In this document: positions 24,278-36,698 of the stretch, in pieces
Numbering within the stretch: the first letter of the stretch is position 1
How the letters are laid out: the number at the start of each line of letters is the position of its first letter
Assembly: GCF_030272615.1 (NCBI RefSeq)
Contig: NC_081413.1
Location: 329,744,802 to 329,802,801, forward strand
From: Cryptomeria japonica
Lineage: Eukaryota > Streptophyta > Pinopsida > Cupressales > Cupressaceae
DNA: 58,000 nucleotides
Reading direction: 5' to 3'
Notes under the pieces: model-generated
What the model was told of the DNA's origin: nothing
Databases searched by the model: none
Seen by the model: only the letters and a program-made list of their open reading frames with translations
Position numbers and translations under genes: made by a program

Positions 24278-24511
24278 AGACAATGCGGCTTGTCGCGTTG
24301 TTTCAAAGAAGATAAGATGAACTGATACAAAGTTGCCCCAAGATGGGAATGATATGCCCCCTCGAGAGATTGGATGAAAAAATGTTTGAAAAGATCGCAG
24401 ACAATCTCTCGATAAGAAAGACGGGATAGAATGGACTGACCGGATAAAGTGACAAAGTCATGGGATGATGAAGACTGACTTGAGAAACGAGGGCTAGGGC
24501 TAGGGGTAGTC

Positions 24512-24518
24512 TATAAGA
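24512..24518 (+). promoter_or_regulatory. Possible TATA box of the antisense PMD gene
   Basis: TATAAGA about 98 bp before the exon 1 ATG at 24610, on the PMD sense strand. Weak by itself. Confidence 0.3.
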
Positions 24519-24792
24519 TAGACCACGAGGGAAATACATCCTCATTGTCATCTACACATCCATGAGAGAAGAGTGCAGAGCGAAAATAGAGCAGCAACAG
24601 TCAGCAGCGATGGCCTTCATTCATAGATTCGACCGCGTTCGCCAATTTCAGAGGCCAGCAGAGGCAGGAGAGCCGGTAAGTACCGCCAAACCTCCTCGTA
24701 CTTCGATGCATTTATTGTTGTCATTAATGCATGGTAGATAGGACAATAAATGTGCTTAGAATAGGGTCCCAAAAAATGTCAAAAACATTTAA

Positions 24793-25040
24793 GCGCATCT
24801 GCGTTGGTGCCAGGCACGTCTATGCTCGCGAGGCGCGTCTGCGTTTGAAACTGCATCTGTGTCCAATGCGGTCACGTTTGTGATGTTTAAGTGCGTCTGT
24901 GCCAAAAAGGCACGTCTATGTCGCCCAGGCGCATCTATGCAGAGTATAGGAATGTCTATATTGGTCAGGCGCGTCTGTGTTTTTTAGGCGCGTCTATGCA
25001 GTCTTTAAGCGCGTTTATGTTAGGTAAGCGCGTTTGTGTT
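24793..25040 (+). repeat. Array of 13 GCGCGTCTRTG motifs spaced about 19 or 21 bp
   Basis: Motif starts: 24793, 24814, 24833, 24851/2, 24872, 24891, 24910, 24929, 24950, 24969, 24988, 25009, 25028. Eleven of the twelve gaps are close to 19 or 21 by my count; one degenerate copy has its start uncertain by a base. The intervening bases vary freely, so this is spacing conservation rather than a recent tandem duplication. Confidence 0.85.
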
Positions 25041-25168
25041 TAAAAAAAGTGAATTTTTGTCTTCTAGGTCAAATTGGCAGTTCTGTGATGAACATACGCT
25101 GTTGATTGGATAAGCTGCTAGGAGGATACACTCAAGCAGGTCCTCTAGGGAAAACTAGGATAGATCTA

Positions 25169-25481
25169 GGCACTTTGTGATGAACAGTGAGTACCAAGAT
25201 AAAGTACTTTGTGATGAACAGGGAGTACTAATGTAGGCAGCACTTTGTGATGAACAGGGAGTGCAAATGTGAGTAACACTTTGTGATGAACAGTGAGTGT
25301 CACACACGTAGTACTTTGTGATGAATAGGGAGTACTACTAGGATAGAAGCAACACTTTGTGATGAACAGTGAGTGTCACTAGGATAGAAGCAACACTTTG
25401 TGATGAACAGTGAGTGTCACTAGGATAGAATGCCATATGCATTTAGATAAAAAGTAGCATTTTGTGATAAACAGGGAATGC
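25169..25481 (+). repeat. Eight hairpins with constant 15-nt loop and covarying stems
   Basis: Loop TTGTGATGAACAGKG starts at 25175, 25209, 25245, 25281, 25316, 25357, 25398, 25462 and is always 15 nt. Stems: GGCACT/AGTACC (one mismatch), AGTACT/AGTACT, GCACT/AGTGC, ACACT/AGTGT, GTAGTACT/AGTACTAC, ACACT/AGTGT twice, GCATT/AATGC. Counting from the loop, pairs 2, 4 and 5 change on both sides together. A degenerate ninth copy may lie near 25085. Confidence 0.85.
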
Positions 25482-27464
25482 CACTATGACTGACATGATT
25501 GATTTGCTTGACTACAGGAGTATTTGTCGATGCTGGAGTCACGGGAGAGATTCTCGTCTACTCAGAGATTGCGACTTGAGCTGACCTTCGAGGACCGAGC
25601 AGCTATTGAGGCTATGGGTCTGAGACATGTGCTATATGTGCCTGAGTTTCGGGCAAACATGGGATTGTTGACTGCGCTAGCGGAGAGATGGCACTTCGAG
25701 ACATGTACCTTTCATTTGCTGATGGGTGAGATGACAGTCACCCTTGAGGATGTATACTGGATCCTGCGGATACCGATCGATGGGGAGCTGATCCCATACA
25801 ATCAAGATGGAGATAGGGAGGCCCTGAGATGAGTGTTCTAGGACCCAGGACTAGAGATGAGGGTTGGACACGTGGCGTGGGATATGATGATAGCCACAGG
25901 GCTAGCGCTACCAGCAGTGGTAGGAGGAGCGATCAGTGGGTTCCTGTGTCCAGATAGGGCGACACGGGGGTTGGCTGTAGGCTAGGGAGGAGCACTGGAG
26001 ACACTGGTGACACAACACACCAGATATGCTTGGGGACCGTGTGTGCTGGCACACCTCTACTATGAGCTGCATCAGTTCGTGCATCACGGATCAGTGGGCT
26101 TGGGCTGCGGGGTGACATTGCTACAGGTGTGGGCTTATGAGCATTTGCCAGTGACGAGGTCAATACACTTCAGAGGCAGAGGTCATGGATGCAGTTTTGT
26201 GCACTTGTATGACATGATCACATCGCAGCCACGGATTGGCAATTTAGAGCACTGGTGGCGGGTGATAGATGATATTGATGTGGTCATATGGAGGCCATAT
26301 CTGGGATGCGAGCAGTGGGAGGATGATGCAGTTGAGCTTCCCTACACTTTCTAGAGTAGGTACTTGATTGGGCGGACACCCTATGTGCTGGAGAGGCAGC
26401 TAGTGGACAGGGTCGGCAGGCAGTTTGGCAGGGTCCAGAGGATGCCACGGGGCTCAGGCATGTATGCACGAACTGTGAGAGATCAGGCACAGTTTGGGCC
26501 CCTATTGTCATATGATCAGGTAGTTACGTAGCTGGTAGAGATGATGCCTCTACCCTGGGACATGTGGGCAGAGATTGAGGATGCCGGCATGGATGCCGAG
26601 TACACAGCATACTGGGCGGAGCATCCATTCCCACGCTTGACGGATCTGGGAGAGCCATTGGATGGAGATGGGGGTGGGGATGATGATGATGGTGGAGGTG
26701 ATGGGGGTAGAGGCCGACGAAGGAGGAGGGGAGCAGTTGGAGAGAGGAGGGTCGCACCATGGAGGGAGGGTGGAGAGGAGAGGCAGGCTCGGGTGGTGAG
26801 GGGTCACAGTGGATTGCCATTACAGGTGCCAGCAGCACAGGGTCCCAGATAGGTATAGGTACAGGGACAGGGACAGAGATAGGTATAGGTACTAGTACAG
26901 GCACCAGTATAGGTACAGGCACAGGCACAGGGGCAGGCACCCATACAGGGTGAGCCACAGGCACAGCCGGAGGGGGCGGATGCAGAGGAGGATGAGCTAA
27001 TAGAGCTAAGGGAGATCTGCCAAGGACAGGCAGATGAGATCCAGGAGTTGGAGAGGGAGAGGGATAGGCTCAGGAGGAGTTTCAGAGATACTGAGCGAGA
27101 GCGGGATCAGGCTATTCAGTGCTATACAAAGGCTGAGACCGCACTGAGGGCTGGGAGACAGGCAGCGGAGGATATAGGGGCAGGATATGCTTATGTCTTG
27201 CAGGCAGGGGAGGAGATTGCCTACTGGCGAGATCTCTATTATGGTGCAGTGCCAACAGATCAGCGGGTGAGGAGCTTCCATAGACCGTCGCATATAGCGA
27301 CAGCTACTGGAGGGAGCTGGAGGAGACAGGCATCGAGTGGTGGGGTTATGGGTCCTCCACCACCACCAGATAGAGGAGACAGAGGGGATGATCCTGGGGC
27401 GGGTCCTTCAGGGGCTCAGATTCCATCGAGGCCAGGCAGCTTCGAGGGAGGGAGTTCATCATAG

Positions 27465-29171
27465 CCGTAGAGGGCTCCCTATGTATCAGTATTGTACCAT
27501 TTTTGTATGATGATGTAGACACCTGGGGGTGCTTTGTAGCCATATGATTTTTTTTGACATCATTGTATCATGACACTTTATGATTATATATGAGATGATT
27601 CATCTTTGCGGCAGCTATATGCATGTGTACCTCTATGATGAGATGTTATTATGTGATGTTTATTTTATGTTATGGATGCAAATATGTATATGATGTAATG
27701 CAGTATTTTTGTTCTTTTATGTTTTATATGTGTATGCATGATGCAAATGTGGATGTATGTAATGTAGATGAATATGATAATGCAAATGTGAATTGTGCTA
27801 ACAGATGTTGTGTGCAAGATGTGATATCTATATGTATGTATGAAATGCTTATATGTGGTAATGCAGGTGCAACTACATGCAATGCAAATGTTTTTGGTGT
27901 GTCATTATACTTAGTCATGTGATAGCAGGCTATGCGGACTCGAGAAGGACGATGGAAGTCAATCAAGAACAGGGGATGGAAGACAGAAGGTATGAAAGTG
28001 CAAGAGCTTCTTGTGCATTATCATCATTGAGTTTTATTATGGCAAGTAGGTTATGACAATTGAGGCATATGTTTGACCCAGAAAGTCATTGTACCCGTTT
28101 GCATGGAGATAAGACAGTCACAAACAAGGAATGCCCCAGTTCATACTAGACTCATAGTGTCCTCATATCCTTGGACAAGTCATAGCATTACTAAAAGACA
28201 ATCCATAGATAGCAAATACAAAAAGGTGACGATACCCCATCCTCGCCTTTCTAGTCAAAGACATCCTGGAGATAGAATCTCTAGTCAAAGACATCCTGAA
28301 AAAACTAAAAGACATGTCACCAAAAGATAAAATCAAAAGAAAACCAAGACTCGACACCAACATCCATTGTAGTCCTCAAATTTAGTGTCTCTCGTCACTT
28401 GTATAAGTCTTATTCGATTGTGCTCACAATGTTTACTTTCACAAAAAGGATAGATAGCACTGAACCATATGTTGTCTGAGTCTGTTGAAAGATTTGATTT
28501 GTTGAAGCCCATTGTTGCTGTTGTGTCTCATCTGAAACTGACTGAATCCATGAAACTGATACTTTATTGCGGAGAAGATGAAACTTTATTGCGAATCTGC
28601 GATGCAAATGTTTCTTTATTGTGAATTGTGCGTGGATAGACTGAAGGAAGTTGGAAGAAACTATGCTCCTCGAAACATGTGATGTTCTCAGTTCCACACC
28701 CATCACTAGACGTAGGATTTTCCTTAGCCACAGATAGGATCTGATTTATTATGGATGGAAAGGGATGAAAAGGAATGTTTATTATGAATGGCTAACCAAT
28801 CTTGGGTAGATCAATAACAAGCCATGATAGGAATGGGTAAGTTTATTATGGATGAATTGGTTGTGAGTGTGTGCAAAGTGAAGTGATGAAAGAGAATCCT
28901 GAAGGAGGAAGGAGCAATGTCTCTACACATGGCGCTGGTGACCCAGTTTTCACCATGGTACTTGCCCAGGGTGCCACCGAAGTGGTTTTCACCATTGGAT
29001 GAAATTATTTCTCTTTACTTTATTCGATTTTTCAATTTTTTTGTGTCACAGGGCACCTGTTTGCCAGGTTTTCACCAAGTAACGATTTTTTTTGTTTTTA
29101 TAATTTTTTTTTGTATTTTTGAATTTTTTTTGAATTTTTTTGTATTTTTTGAATTAGGATACTCCAAAGAG
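27465..29171. other. Spacer between PMD gene and pol end (convergent 3' regions)
   Basis: Holds the presumed 3' untranslated regions of both transcription units. 27600-27930 is rich in ATGATGCAAATGTG-like words; TCTAGTCAAAGACATCCTG is duplicated at about 28250 and 28281; GGTTTTCACCA words recur at 28945-29080; 29086-29155 is T-rich on the plus strand. No coding region supported. Confidence 0.55.
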
Positions 29172-32100
29172 CTATGTATAGAACCTGTGAAGGTGCATGC
29201 TATTGATAGGATCCTCCAAAGGTTCACTGTCTGTAGTTGAGAGCTGATATGCACCAGATCCATATGTTGCTATGATGATGTAAGGACCAAGCCAATTTGG
29301 TTTGAACTTACCCTTCTTCTCTTTGTCTTGCTGATTTTTGGGGTTTTCTCTGAGAACCAAATCACCTACCTCAAATGTGCAAGGCTTGACCTTGTGATTG
29401 TAGCTGCGACTCATTCGTTGTTGGTAAGCCTTGAGATGATTAAAAGTAGTTTGTCTTCGTTCATCCAGTAGTTCCAGCTCTTGTAAGCGAGAGACCCTAT
29501 AGTCTTCATCACTGATGATGTTTTGCAAAGAGACCCATAAAGAGGGTAGCTCGAGCTCAATAGGAAAGATAGCTTCAGTGCCGTAGACAAGTGAATAAGG
29601 TGTAGCTCCTATAGGTGTGCGGACACTTGTGTGGTAAGCCCAAAGTGCAGGATTAAGTTGGATGTGCCAATTACGGCCAGCATCGTCGACTGTCTTCTTT
29701 AGGATTTTAAGGATTGTTTTATTAGACGCCTCAGCTTGGCCATTACCTTGGGGGTAATATAGCGTGGAGAAATGATGGGAAATATGGAAGCGGTCACAGA
29801 GTTCACGAACATCTTGATTTTTGAAGGGACACCCGTTATCAGTGATAATGGAAATAGGAATACCGTATCGGCAAATGATATAGTTGAGGATGAATGTAGC
29901 AATTTGTTTTCCTGTGACTTGTGTGAGAGGCACGGCTTCAATCCATTTTGTGAAATACTCTATGGCAGTGATAATGAATTTATGACCATTGGAAGAAGGA
30001 GGGTGAATCTTGCCTATGAGATCGAGTCCCCACTGACAAAAGGGCCAAGGAGACGCAAGTGGTTGAAGCTCTTGTGCTGGTGTATGTATGAGGTCTCCAT
30101 GAATTTGACATTTCTTACATTTCTTGACAAACTGATATGAGTCTTTTTCCATATTGGGCCAGTAATATCTAGTCCTGATGAGTTTCTTAGCCAAGGTAGG
30201 ACCACTAGCATGCGGACCACATATCCCTTCATGTACTTCACGTAACGCAATCTAAGCTTCGTCACTTTCTAAACATCTAAGAAGAGTGCCATCTAGACCT
30301 CGCCGGTATAGGATATTAGCTAAAATGACATATCGAGAGGATTGGCGAATGAAAGTGCGACGTTGGTTATTTGATAGATCAGGAGGTAGGATATTGTCAC
30401 GTAGGTATGTGAAAATGGAACCATATAACTGGGACTCAAGACCGACAACACATATCGTCTTAGTAGGCATGATCTCATATGAAGGAACCAAAAGGTTATC
30501 CACCAAGAACTCATAGCGGGGCTCGTTTGGAGGTAGATCAATCAGTGAAGCAATTGTAGCCATGGCATCTGCGACACGATTCTGCTCTCTTGGTATCTAC
30601 TCAAAGTCTATCTTGGTGAAGTGTTTTTTCAGGTCATCTACCATTTGTTTGTAAGGCATTAATTTTTCATCTTTTTTTTGGTAATCATCAGTTGCTTGAC
30701 GGATGACCAGTTGAGAGTCCCCAAAAACACGAAGTTCCTGGATCTTCCATTGAACTGCAATTCGTAATCCTGTTGTTAATGCCTCATATTCCGCTATATT
30801 GTTAGTACAAGGAAATGATAAGCGGTATGATTTTGGTATAGAATCCCCTTGAGAAGTTATAAAGAGGATGCCAACTCTTGCCCCATGCTATGTGTATGAG
30901 CCGTCGAAGTACAGTTGCCATGGCTTTGCATGTGACATTGTCAAAATAGATTCATCTAGAAATTCTGAACTTAGAGGAACATCATCTATCATGGGAGCAT
31001 CTGCTAATTGATTTGCGATGGCTTGTCCTTTTATTGCTTTTCTGTCCACATACTCGATGTCGAATTCACTTAGGATCATTACCCATTTGGCTAGTCGCCC
31101 AGTAAGTGTTGCTTTATTGAGAAGGTATTTCAATGGATCGATCCTTGCAACTAACTTAGTCTTATGAGTGAGCATGTAATGTCGTAATTTCTATGAAGCA
31201 AAGACCATGGTGAGACATGCACGCTCAATTGGTGTGTAGTTTAGCTCATATCCTACCAGTGTGCGACTGATATAGTATACTTCTTTTTCTTTGCCCTTAG
31301 CAATTTGTTGTGCTAAGAGTGCCCCCAGTGCTGTTGAAGTAGCTGAGATGTATAGTAACAGTGGTTGATCTGGAACTGGTGGCATCAGAACTGGCGGATT
31401 TAGAAGATAATCTTTGAGCGTCTAGAAATCCTATTGACAGTTATCATCCCATTTGAATTTGATGTTTTTATGTAGCAAGTGCTGAAAAGGATTACACTTA
31501 TCTGCAAGTTGTGCTATGAATCTTCAGATGGATTGAAGTCTGCCTTGTAAGGAGCGAAGTTGACTGATATTTCTTGGTGGTTGCATCTCCAAGATGGCCT
31601 TGACTTTTGCTGGATCAACTTCAATTCCTCTTTTGGATACAATGAATCCTAGGAGCTTCCTGGAGGTTACTCCAAAGACACATTTCTTGGGGTTTAATCT
31701 TACTTTGTATTTTTCCAACCGATCAAAGATGACTGAAAGTATGTCCAAAGGTGTATTTCTGTCTATTGATTTTCCCAAGAGGTCATCGAAATAATCTTCC
31801 ATGGTTACATGCATGAGATCATGAAAGATAGTAGTCATGGCTCTTTGATATGTAGCACCTGCATTCTTTAGCCCGAAGGGCATGACGTTCCAGTAGAAAG
31901 TTCCCCATGGACAAGTGAATGACGTTTTGTGTTGATCCTTGGGCGCAATCCTTATTTGATTATAACCAGAGAATCCATCCATTAATGATAACATTTCATG
32001 ACCTGTTGTAAGATCAACAATCAAGTCAATATTTGGTAATGGGAAGTCATCCTTTGGACAAGCTTTGTTGATGTCTCTAAAATCTATACAAATTCTGATG

Positions 32101-35100
32101 CTGCGATCTGGTTTACTGATAGGCACTAAGTTAGAGATCCATTCAGGATAATCAATTGGGCGTATGAATCCGACATCCAATAATTTCTCAAGTTCTGCTT
32201 TGACTAGTAATGCCACTTGTGGATGCATCTTTCTTAATTTCTGTTTCACTAGTTTTGCCCTCGGTTTAACTGTCAAATGATGCATTACCAAATCCGAGTC
32301 CAACCCAAGCATATCAGCATATGACCAGGCAAAGTTGATTTGTCATTCTTTGAAGAAACTTATGAATTTTGACCTTTCTAACTCTATCAATGATTGAGCT
32401 AGGAATATGTTGTGTGGAACCTCTTCTGTACCAATGTTTGTCTTGATAGTCTCCTCTACCAACATGGATGACTTTTCCTCATATGATGCTAGGAGAATGT
32501 CGAGCCTTCCATCTTCGGGTGCCTCAGAGAGGTTTTCGCCCTCGGATACGTCCTTTCTTTTTACTTTTTTGGAGTCAGACAGCGCCACAATGTGGTTTTT
32601 TCCATAAGACCCTTGATTTGTTCTTATTTTCACATTTTTGTGACTGGAAGGTCTGACACCCTCACCAAAATATGCCACGTTGTTGAGTTCTATAGTGTAT
32701 CCCGCTTTATGGTCCCCTGGAGGAAGATCATCTCGTATGCCCAGATAGTCAATAAAGGCTTCATCATTTTGGAATGTGTCAAACTGTGCTGGTCCTTCAT
32801 GATCCTAGTCAATGAGTTGGTGGTGGACAAGGGGAAGGCCTTTAATGTCTTCGAAGTTTGCGGGGCTAAGAGTGAAGATGCAGTTATATTCAGGTATGTC
32901 AAGGTAATTATCGAGGTCATCAATGGCACTCTCCTCATCAGTCTCAGTCGCGAACGAATCCAAATTATCATTACTAGTAGTGCATTCTGGGACAGGTGTT
33001 CTCATCCTATGTGATTTCAACCTAGGACCTTGAGACAAGGACTGTGTGGAATCCTCATGGGTTGTTTCTTGACCAACTCTGAACTTGTTATAGAATTCCT
33101 CTTCTTCTGTGGGTTCTTCGGACTCTCTGAATATCTCAATGAGCTCGTAGTCACTGGAAGACTTGTCTGAACCCCATTCCCATTCATTGGAATCTATAGA
33201 ATAGTGATCCTATTGTTGAATTTTGGCAGCTTTGATTTGTAAGGCTTCTTCTGTCCTTTGGGTGTGGACCTTGGAAGTTAAGAAACCAAGTCCTTTCGAG
33301 CATTCCTTTTTGAAAGTCAATTCAGGTTGTAAAGGTTCAATGATGCCTTCCTTTCATAACCCAAGAGGGCTTTTTCCATCATACCCGAATTTTTGTATAA
33401 TTTTGAAGCCTTTGCCATATCTCTCACATGGTAGACTAATGTGATCTTGTGTGTCATCTTCCATGTCTTTGTAAAGCATTTTGTATAAATCTTCCTCTTC
33501 CAGTTCACCCCATCTTTGAAAGGTAGTAGGGTCCCATTTGAGTATCATGATGGATACTTGCTTCTTAGGATGTGGTCTTCCATATTCTTTTGGGGAACTC
33601 ATGACTTGTCGTAAGTACATGGTCTGATTTAAAGTATATTCCCCCATGCCCTTGTCTTGAAAATTGCCTTTAAGCTCACCTTGTTTTGATGTCGAGGGTT
33701 TTAATGACTCAGGATCAATGTAAGCCGAAGAAGGAACAACTTCACGATTACTAGGAATGATGGTCTCAGTCTTTGATCTCAGGTTATTGCAGTATATGAA
33801 CGGATTAGGATCACCATTAACTGTTACTTCTATTCCATTGTGAGGAAACTTAATGCATTGGTGATATGTGGATGGGACTGCCCTCATTTCATGAATCCAA
33901 GGACGTCCTAGTAATATGTTATAAGTGAGATCCAGGTCTAGGACTTGACAAACCGCATCCTTTGTAACTGGCCCAACTTTGAGAGGCAAGGTGACTGTGC
34001 CCTTGGATGAACACTCTTCTTCATCATATGCCTTGATGGTGATTTGATTTGTAGAATTCACAGCCTTATCAGAATATCCCAATTGTTTAATAGTGCTCAA
34101 TGTACAAATGTTTAGACCTTCTCCTCCATCTATCAGGACTCTTTTTATTTGATGTTTGTGTATGAAGGCTTCAACGTGTAGCGGTGCATTATGTGGCTGA
34201 CTTACGGAGGCGTCATCGGCCTCTGTGAATGTAAGGGAATGTGGAACGGAAAGGTATCCCACCATGGCTTGAAACTGGTCCATGTTCAGATCAGTAGGGA
34301 CGATAATTTCTCTCAAGATTTTGTCAAGAATAGCTTTATGTGTGGGGGATATGCGTAATAGCTCAAGGATGGAGATGAGCACGGGTGTCTTCCCTAACTG
34401 TTCTACAAGGTCATACTCAGGTTTGGTTGATGAGGAAGTGGTGTTTTTAGTTGGAGCACCTTGCAAAGTGATTTTACCTCGACGAGTTGTGACATGACAT
34501 TCAGAGGTAGGTTTGGAAGAAGATCCAACACCTTTTAGGATAATCTTGGGTCTTTGGGTAGAATTCTCAAACGTTTTGTCCTTGATGATAATGGTGGAGA
34601 CATAGTTGTCCATCGAGATGTGATTGATAGTTGAATCATAGTTATAGGTTTCTCTGGTATAGTTGGTTTGGTCATCTGTGGCTTTAGCTTTTCCCTTGTC
34701 ATGTTTTGGGAATGGTTCCTTAAACATCTCATGTTCTTGATTAGATGAGTGTCCTTCAATTTCAATATCACCTCTATCAATGAGATCTTGTATGATGTTC
34801 TTCAGTCGATGACAATTTCCTGTCTTATGACCCTTGCTCTTATGAAATTCACAATACTCATCATCATTCCACCAATTTGGTTTGACCTTCGGTTCATATG
34901 GAGGAAAATCTGGAACTGTGATTACCTTGTTTGCCACTAGCTTCTTGAAGACTGACTCAAGTGGTTCTCCCAATGGAGTGTACTTCCTTCGTGATCTAGA
35001 AGTTGTTTGAGTATTCACTTGATTGTTTGTGGAACTTGATCTCGAAAAGATGAATTTGGGCCGTACTGTGTTGGCATCAACAACACCATCATTGACTGTG

Positions 35101-36698
35101 TTCTTGTTTTTATTCCAAAATCTTGGCTTATCTTTTCCTCTAAAGTCATCTTTGTTTTCCTTGAATATCTTAATGACTCCTTGTTCAATTAGGACCTTTT
35201 CTGTTGCTAAGCCTTTTTCAATGACGTCCTTGAAAGTGGACAAACAAGCTTTTCTTAAGTCATAGCCAATGTCTTTGTTAACATTCTGGGTGAACATTTC
35301 TACCATTTGTTTTTGTGGAATTTCACAAGAGCATCTTCTGGCTAGATTCCTCCATCTTTGTTAAAATGATGCAAAAGACTCTCCCTCTTTTTGCTTGGTG
35401 TTGCAAAAAGTAGTGACTGATATGTCTATCTCTATGTTGTAGGAGAAATGTTGAATAAATGCCTCTGCTAAGTCACCCCATGACTTAATACCAGGTGGGA
35501 GTTGGGAGAACCATTCCATAGCTTGATCACCTAAGCTTTGTGGGAATAATCTCGTCAAATATGTCTCTTCTGCTGCTACCTCAATGCAAGCTGTGAAAAA
35601 CTGTCTTATGTGTACCTTAGGATCCCCTTTTCCTCTATACTTATCAAATTTAGGCGTCACAAAGTGTGTAGGAAATGGAGGCATTGGAATGCTCTTGTCA
35701 AATGGATAAGGACATATGTCTTTCATTGTGTATGTTGGCTTCAGTGTATTTATGTCTTCCATTTTCTTTTGTAAGTCCTTGATTTGTTGTTCCAAATTGC
35801 TCTTAGGTGGAGATCAACTTCTTGAACCATACCCCATGTTTGAGGTACCAATTGGAGGAGGAGCATGTTGCATATATGGATGATATTGATCATACACATG
35901 TTCATATGGAGGAGGTCTATAGTGATGCTGCGTATATGGACCACTTGGTATAGATTCATGTTGAGGAATGCCATATCTATTTTGTGCATGTATACCATAC
36001 TCTACAGGCATGTCATGTTCTAATGTGTTGCCCCCAAATTTGACACGAGGTTTCCTTGTGTCCAAATTTTGAGCATGCCTTTGAATATCCAATTGCTTTG
36101 GTGGTTGATCCTTAGCGTTGATATGTGATTGAGCATATTTCTCTCCATAAGACTTCCATAATGGTCTGCGAAGGTGAGTATCATATGCTTGACCATGTGT
36201 GTATGGGACCTCTGGTTTTTGAAACAAAGATGATGGTGATTCAGGTACCATATGTGGTCCTCTATTGCCTCCACTATTAGGTCTCCTTTGATCCATGTTG
36301 GAGTGAGGTTGTTGCAAAGGTCTATGTTCCATTATTTGAGACATTTCAAAATCATGAGGTATCTTGGTTCCACTTTGTGCCATCATTTGTAAGAAGTATT
36401 GTCTATCCCTCCTCATTATTTCCTCAACCAATCGATTGAAATGGGGATTCATAATGGATTCTTCCACATCTGCTGAATGTACGGAAAAGTTGTCCATATT
36501 GTCATTGTGTGTAGCATTGTTGTTTGTAGTGTCCATGTTCTCAACATTTGGAATGTTTCTATAGGAATCCATGTCAGGTAATGTAGTATGATCAGAATTG
36601 AAAAAGATATCATTATCATACTCATAAGAACTCATGTTTGCGGACTCTTGAGCCTCTTTAGTTTCTCTCCTAGATTTTTGAAGACAGGTTTCAACCAT
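29172..36698 (-). pseudogene. Gypsy-B gag-pol: one frame, 2,509 codons, 13 in-frame stops
   Basis: From ATG 36698 to the end at 29172 the phase never changes. Order by residue: Pro/His/Tyr-rich N-terminus; capsid-type gag (about 373-430, AMEWFSQLPPGI); C-x2-H knuckle CEFHKSKGHKTGNC (about 615-628); aspartic protease LIDGGEGLN (about 850); RT (about 1463-1670) with KDDFPLPN and YFDD in place of YVDD; RNase H (1726-1893); archaeal-type RNase H (YFDGSYT about 1927); integrase (2153-2480) with HHCC finger, catalytic D in GLDLIG, D in ITDNG, E in GQAEAS. Stops: TGA at 35814, 33354, 32343, 31524; TAA 35361; TAG at 33210, 32805, 31431, 31422, 31191, 30888, 30597, 30252. No indel is needed to explain the decay. 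Confidence 0.92.

Larger units (their letters stand above)
24676..25517 (+). other. Intron of the PMD gene
   Basis: 842 bp from GTAAGT to a TTGATTTGCTTGACTACAG-like acceptor. It holds the two repeat arrays at 24793-25040 and 25169-25481 and no other feature. Splicing is predicted from sites and phase only. Confidence 0.65.
24610..27464 (+). pseudogene. Antisense plant mobile domain (PMD) gene, two exons, nonsense-decayed
   Basis: Exon 1 (24610-24675, 22 codons, MAFIHRFDRVRQ...) ends at a consensus GTAAGT donor. The acceptor CTACAG ends at 25517 and exon 2 continues in phase. Exon 2 is one frame from 25518 to 27464, about 670 residues in all, with ten premature stops (TGA 25830; TAG 25839, 25983, 26352, 26529, 26850, 26856, 26880, 26886, 26910). 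PMD signatures: MGEMTVTLEDVYWILRIPID (near 25722), WGPCVLAHLYYELHQF (near 26033), LQVWAYEHLPV (near 26125). A Gly/Asp/Arg linker and a Gln-rich stretch follow, then a coiled coil (27040-27110) and a Pro/Gly tail. PMD proteins (MAIN/MAIL family) act in plant silencing and genome stability, and PMD frames also occur in transposons. Extra frames are known in Tat elements. Confidence 0.82.

Noticed and set aside
25169-25481. C/D-box snoRNA cluster: the loop contains GTGATGA, a perfect C box, and arms look like terminal stems
   Set aside because: The 15-nt loop has no D box (CTGA) and no room for a guide sequence.
24793-25481. CRISPR-like array
   Set aside because: Plant DNA, short degenerate motif, spacers not unique sequences of constant length, no cas genes.
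26524-26964. Minus-strand Pro/Val/His-rich frame opposite the PMD gene
   Set aside because: It is the antisense image of the Gln- and Gly-rich coding repeats of PMD exon 2.
27623-27922. Cys/Met-rich 99-residue frame after the PMD gene
   Set aside because: Built from repeated ATG/TGT-rich words in a 3' untranslated-like region.
25518-36698. TAG reassigned or read through as Gln in this element
   Set aside because: TGA and TAA stops also occur, the Copia and orphan frames show the same bias, and deamination at CAG and CGA is a simpler cause.
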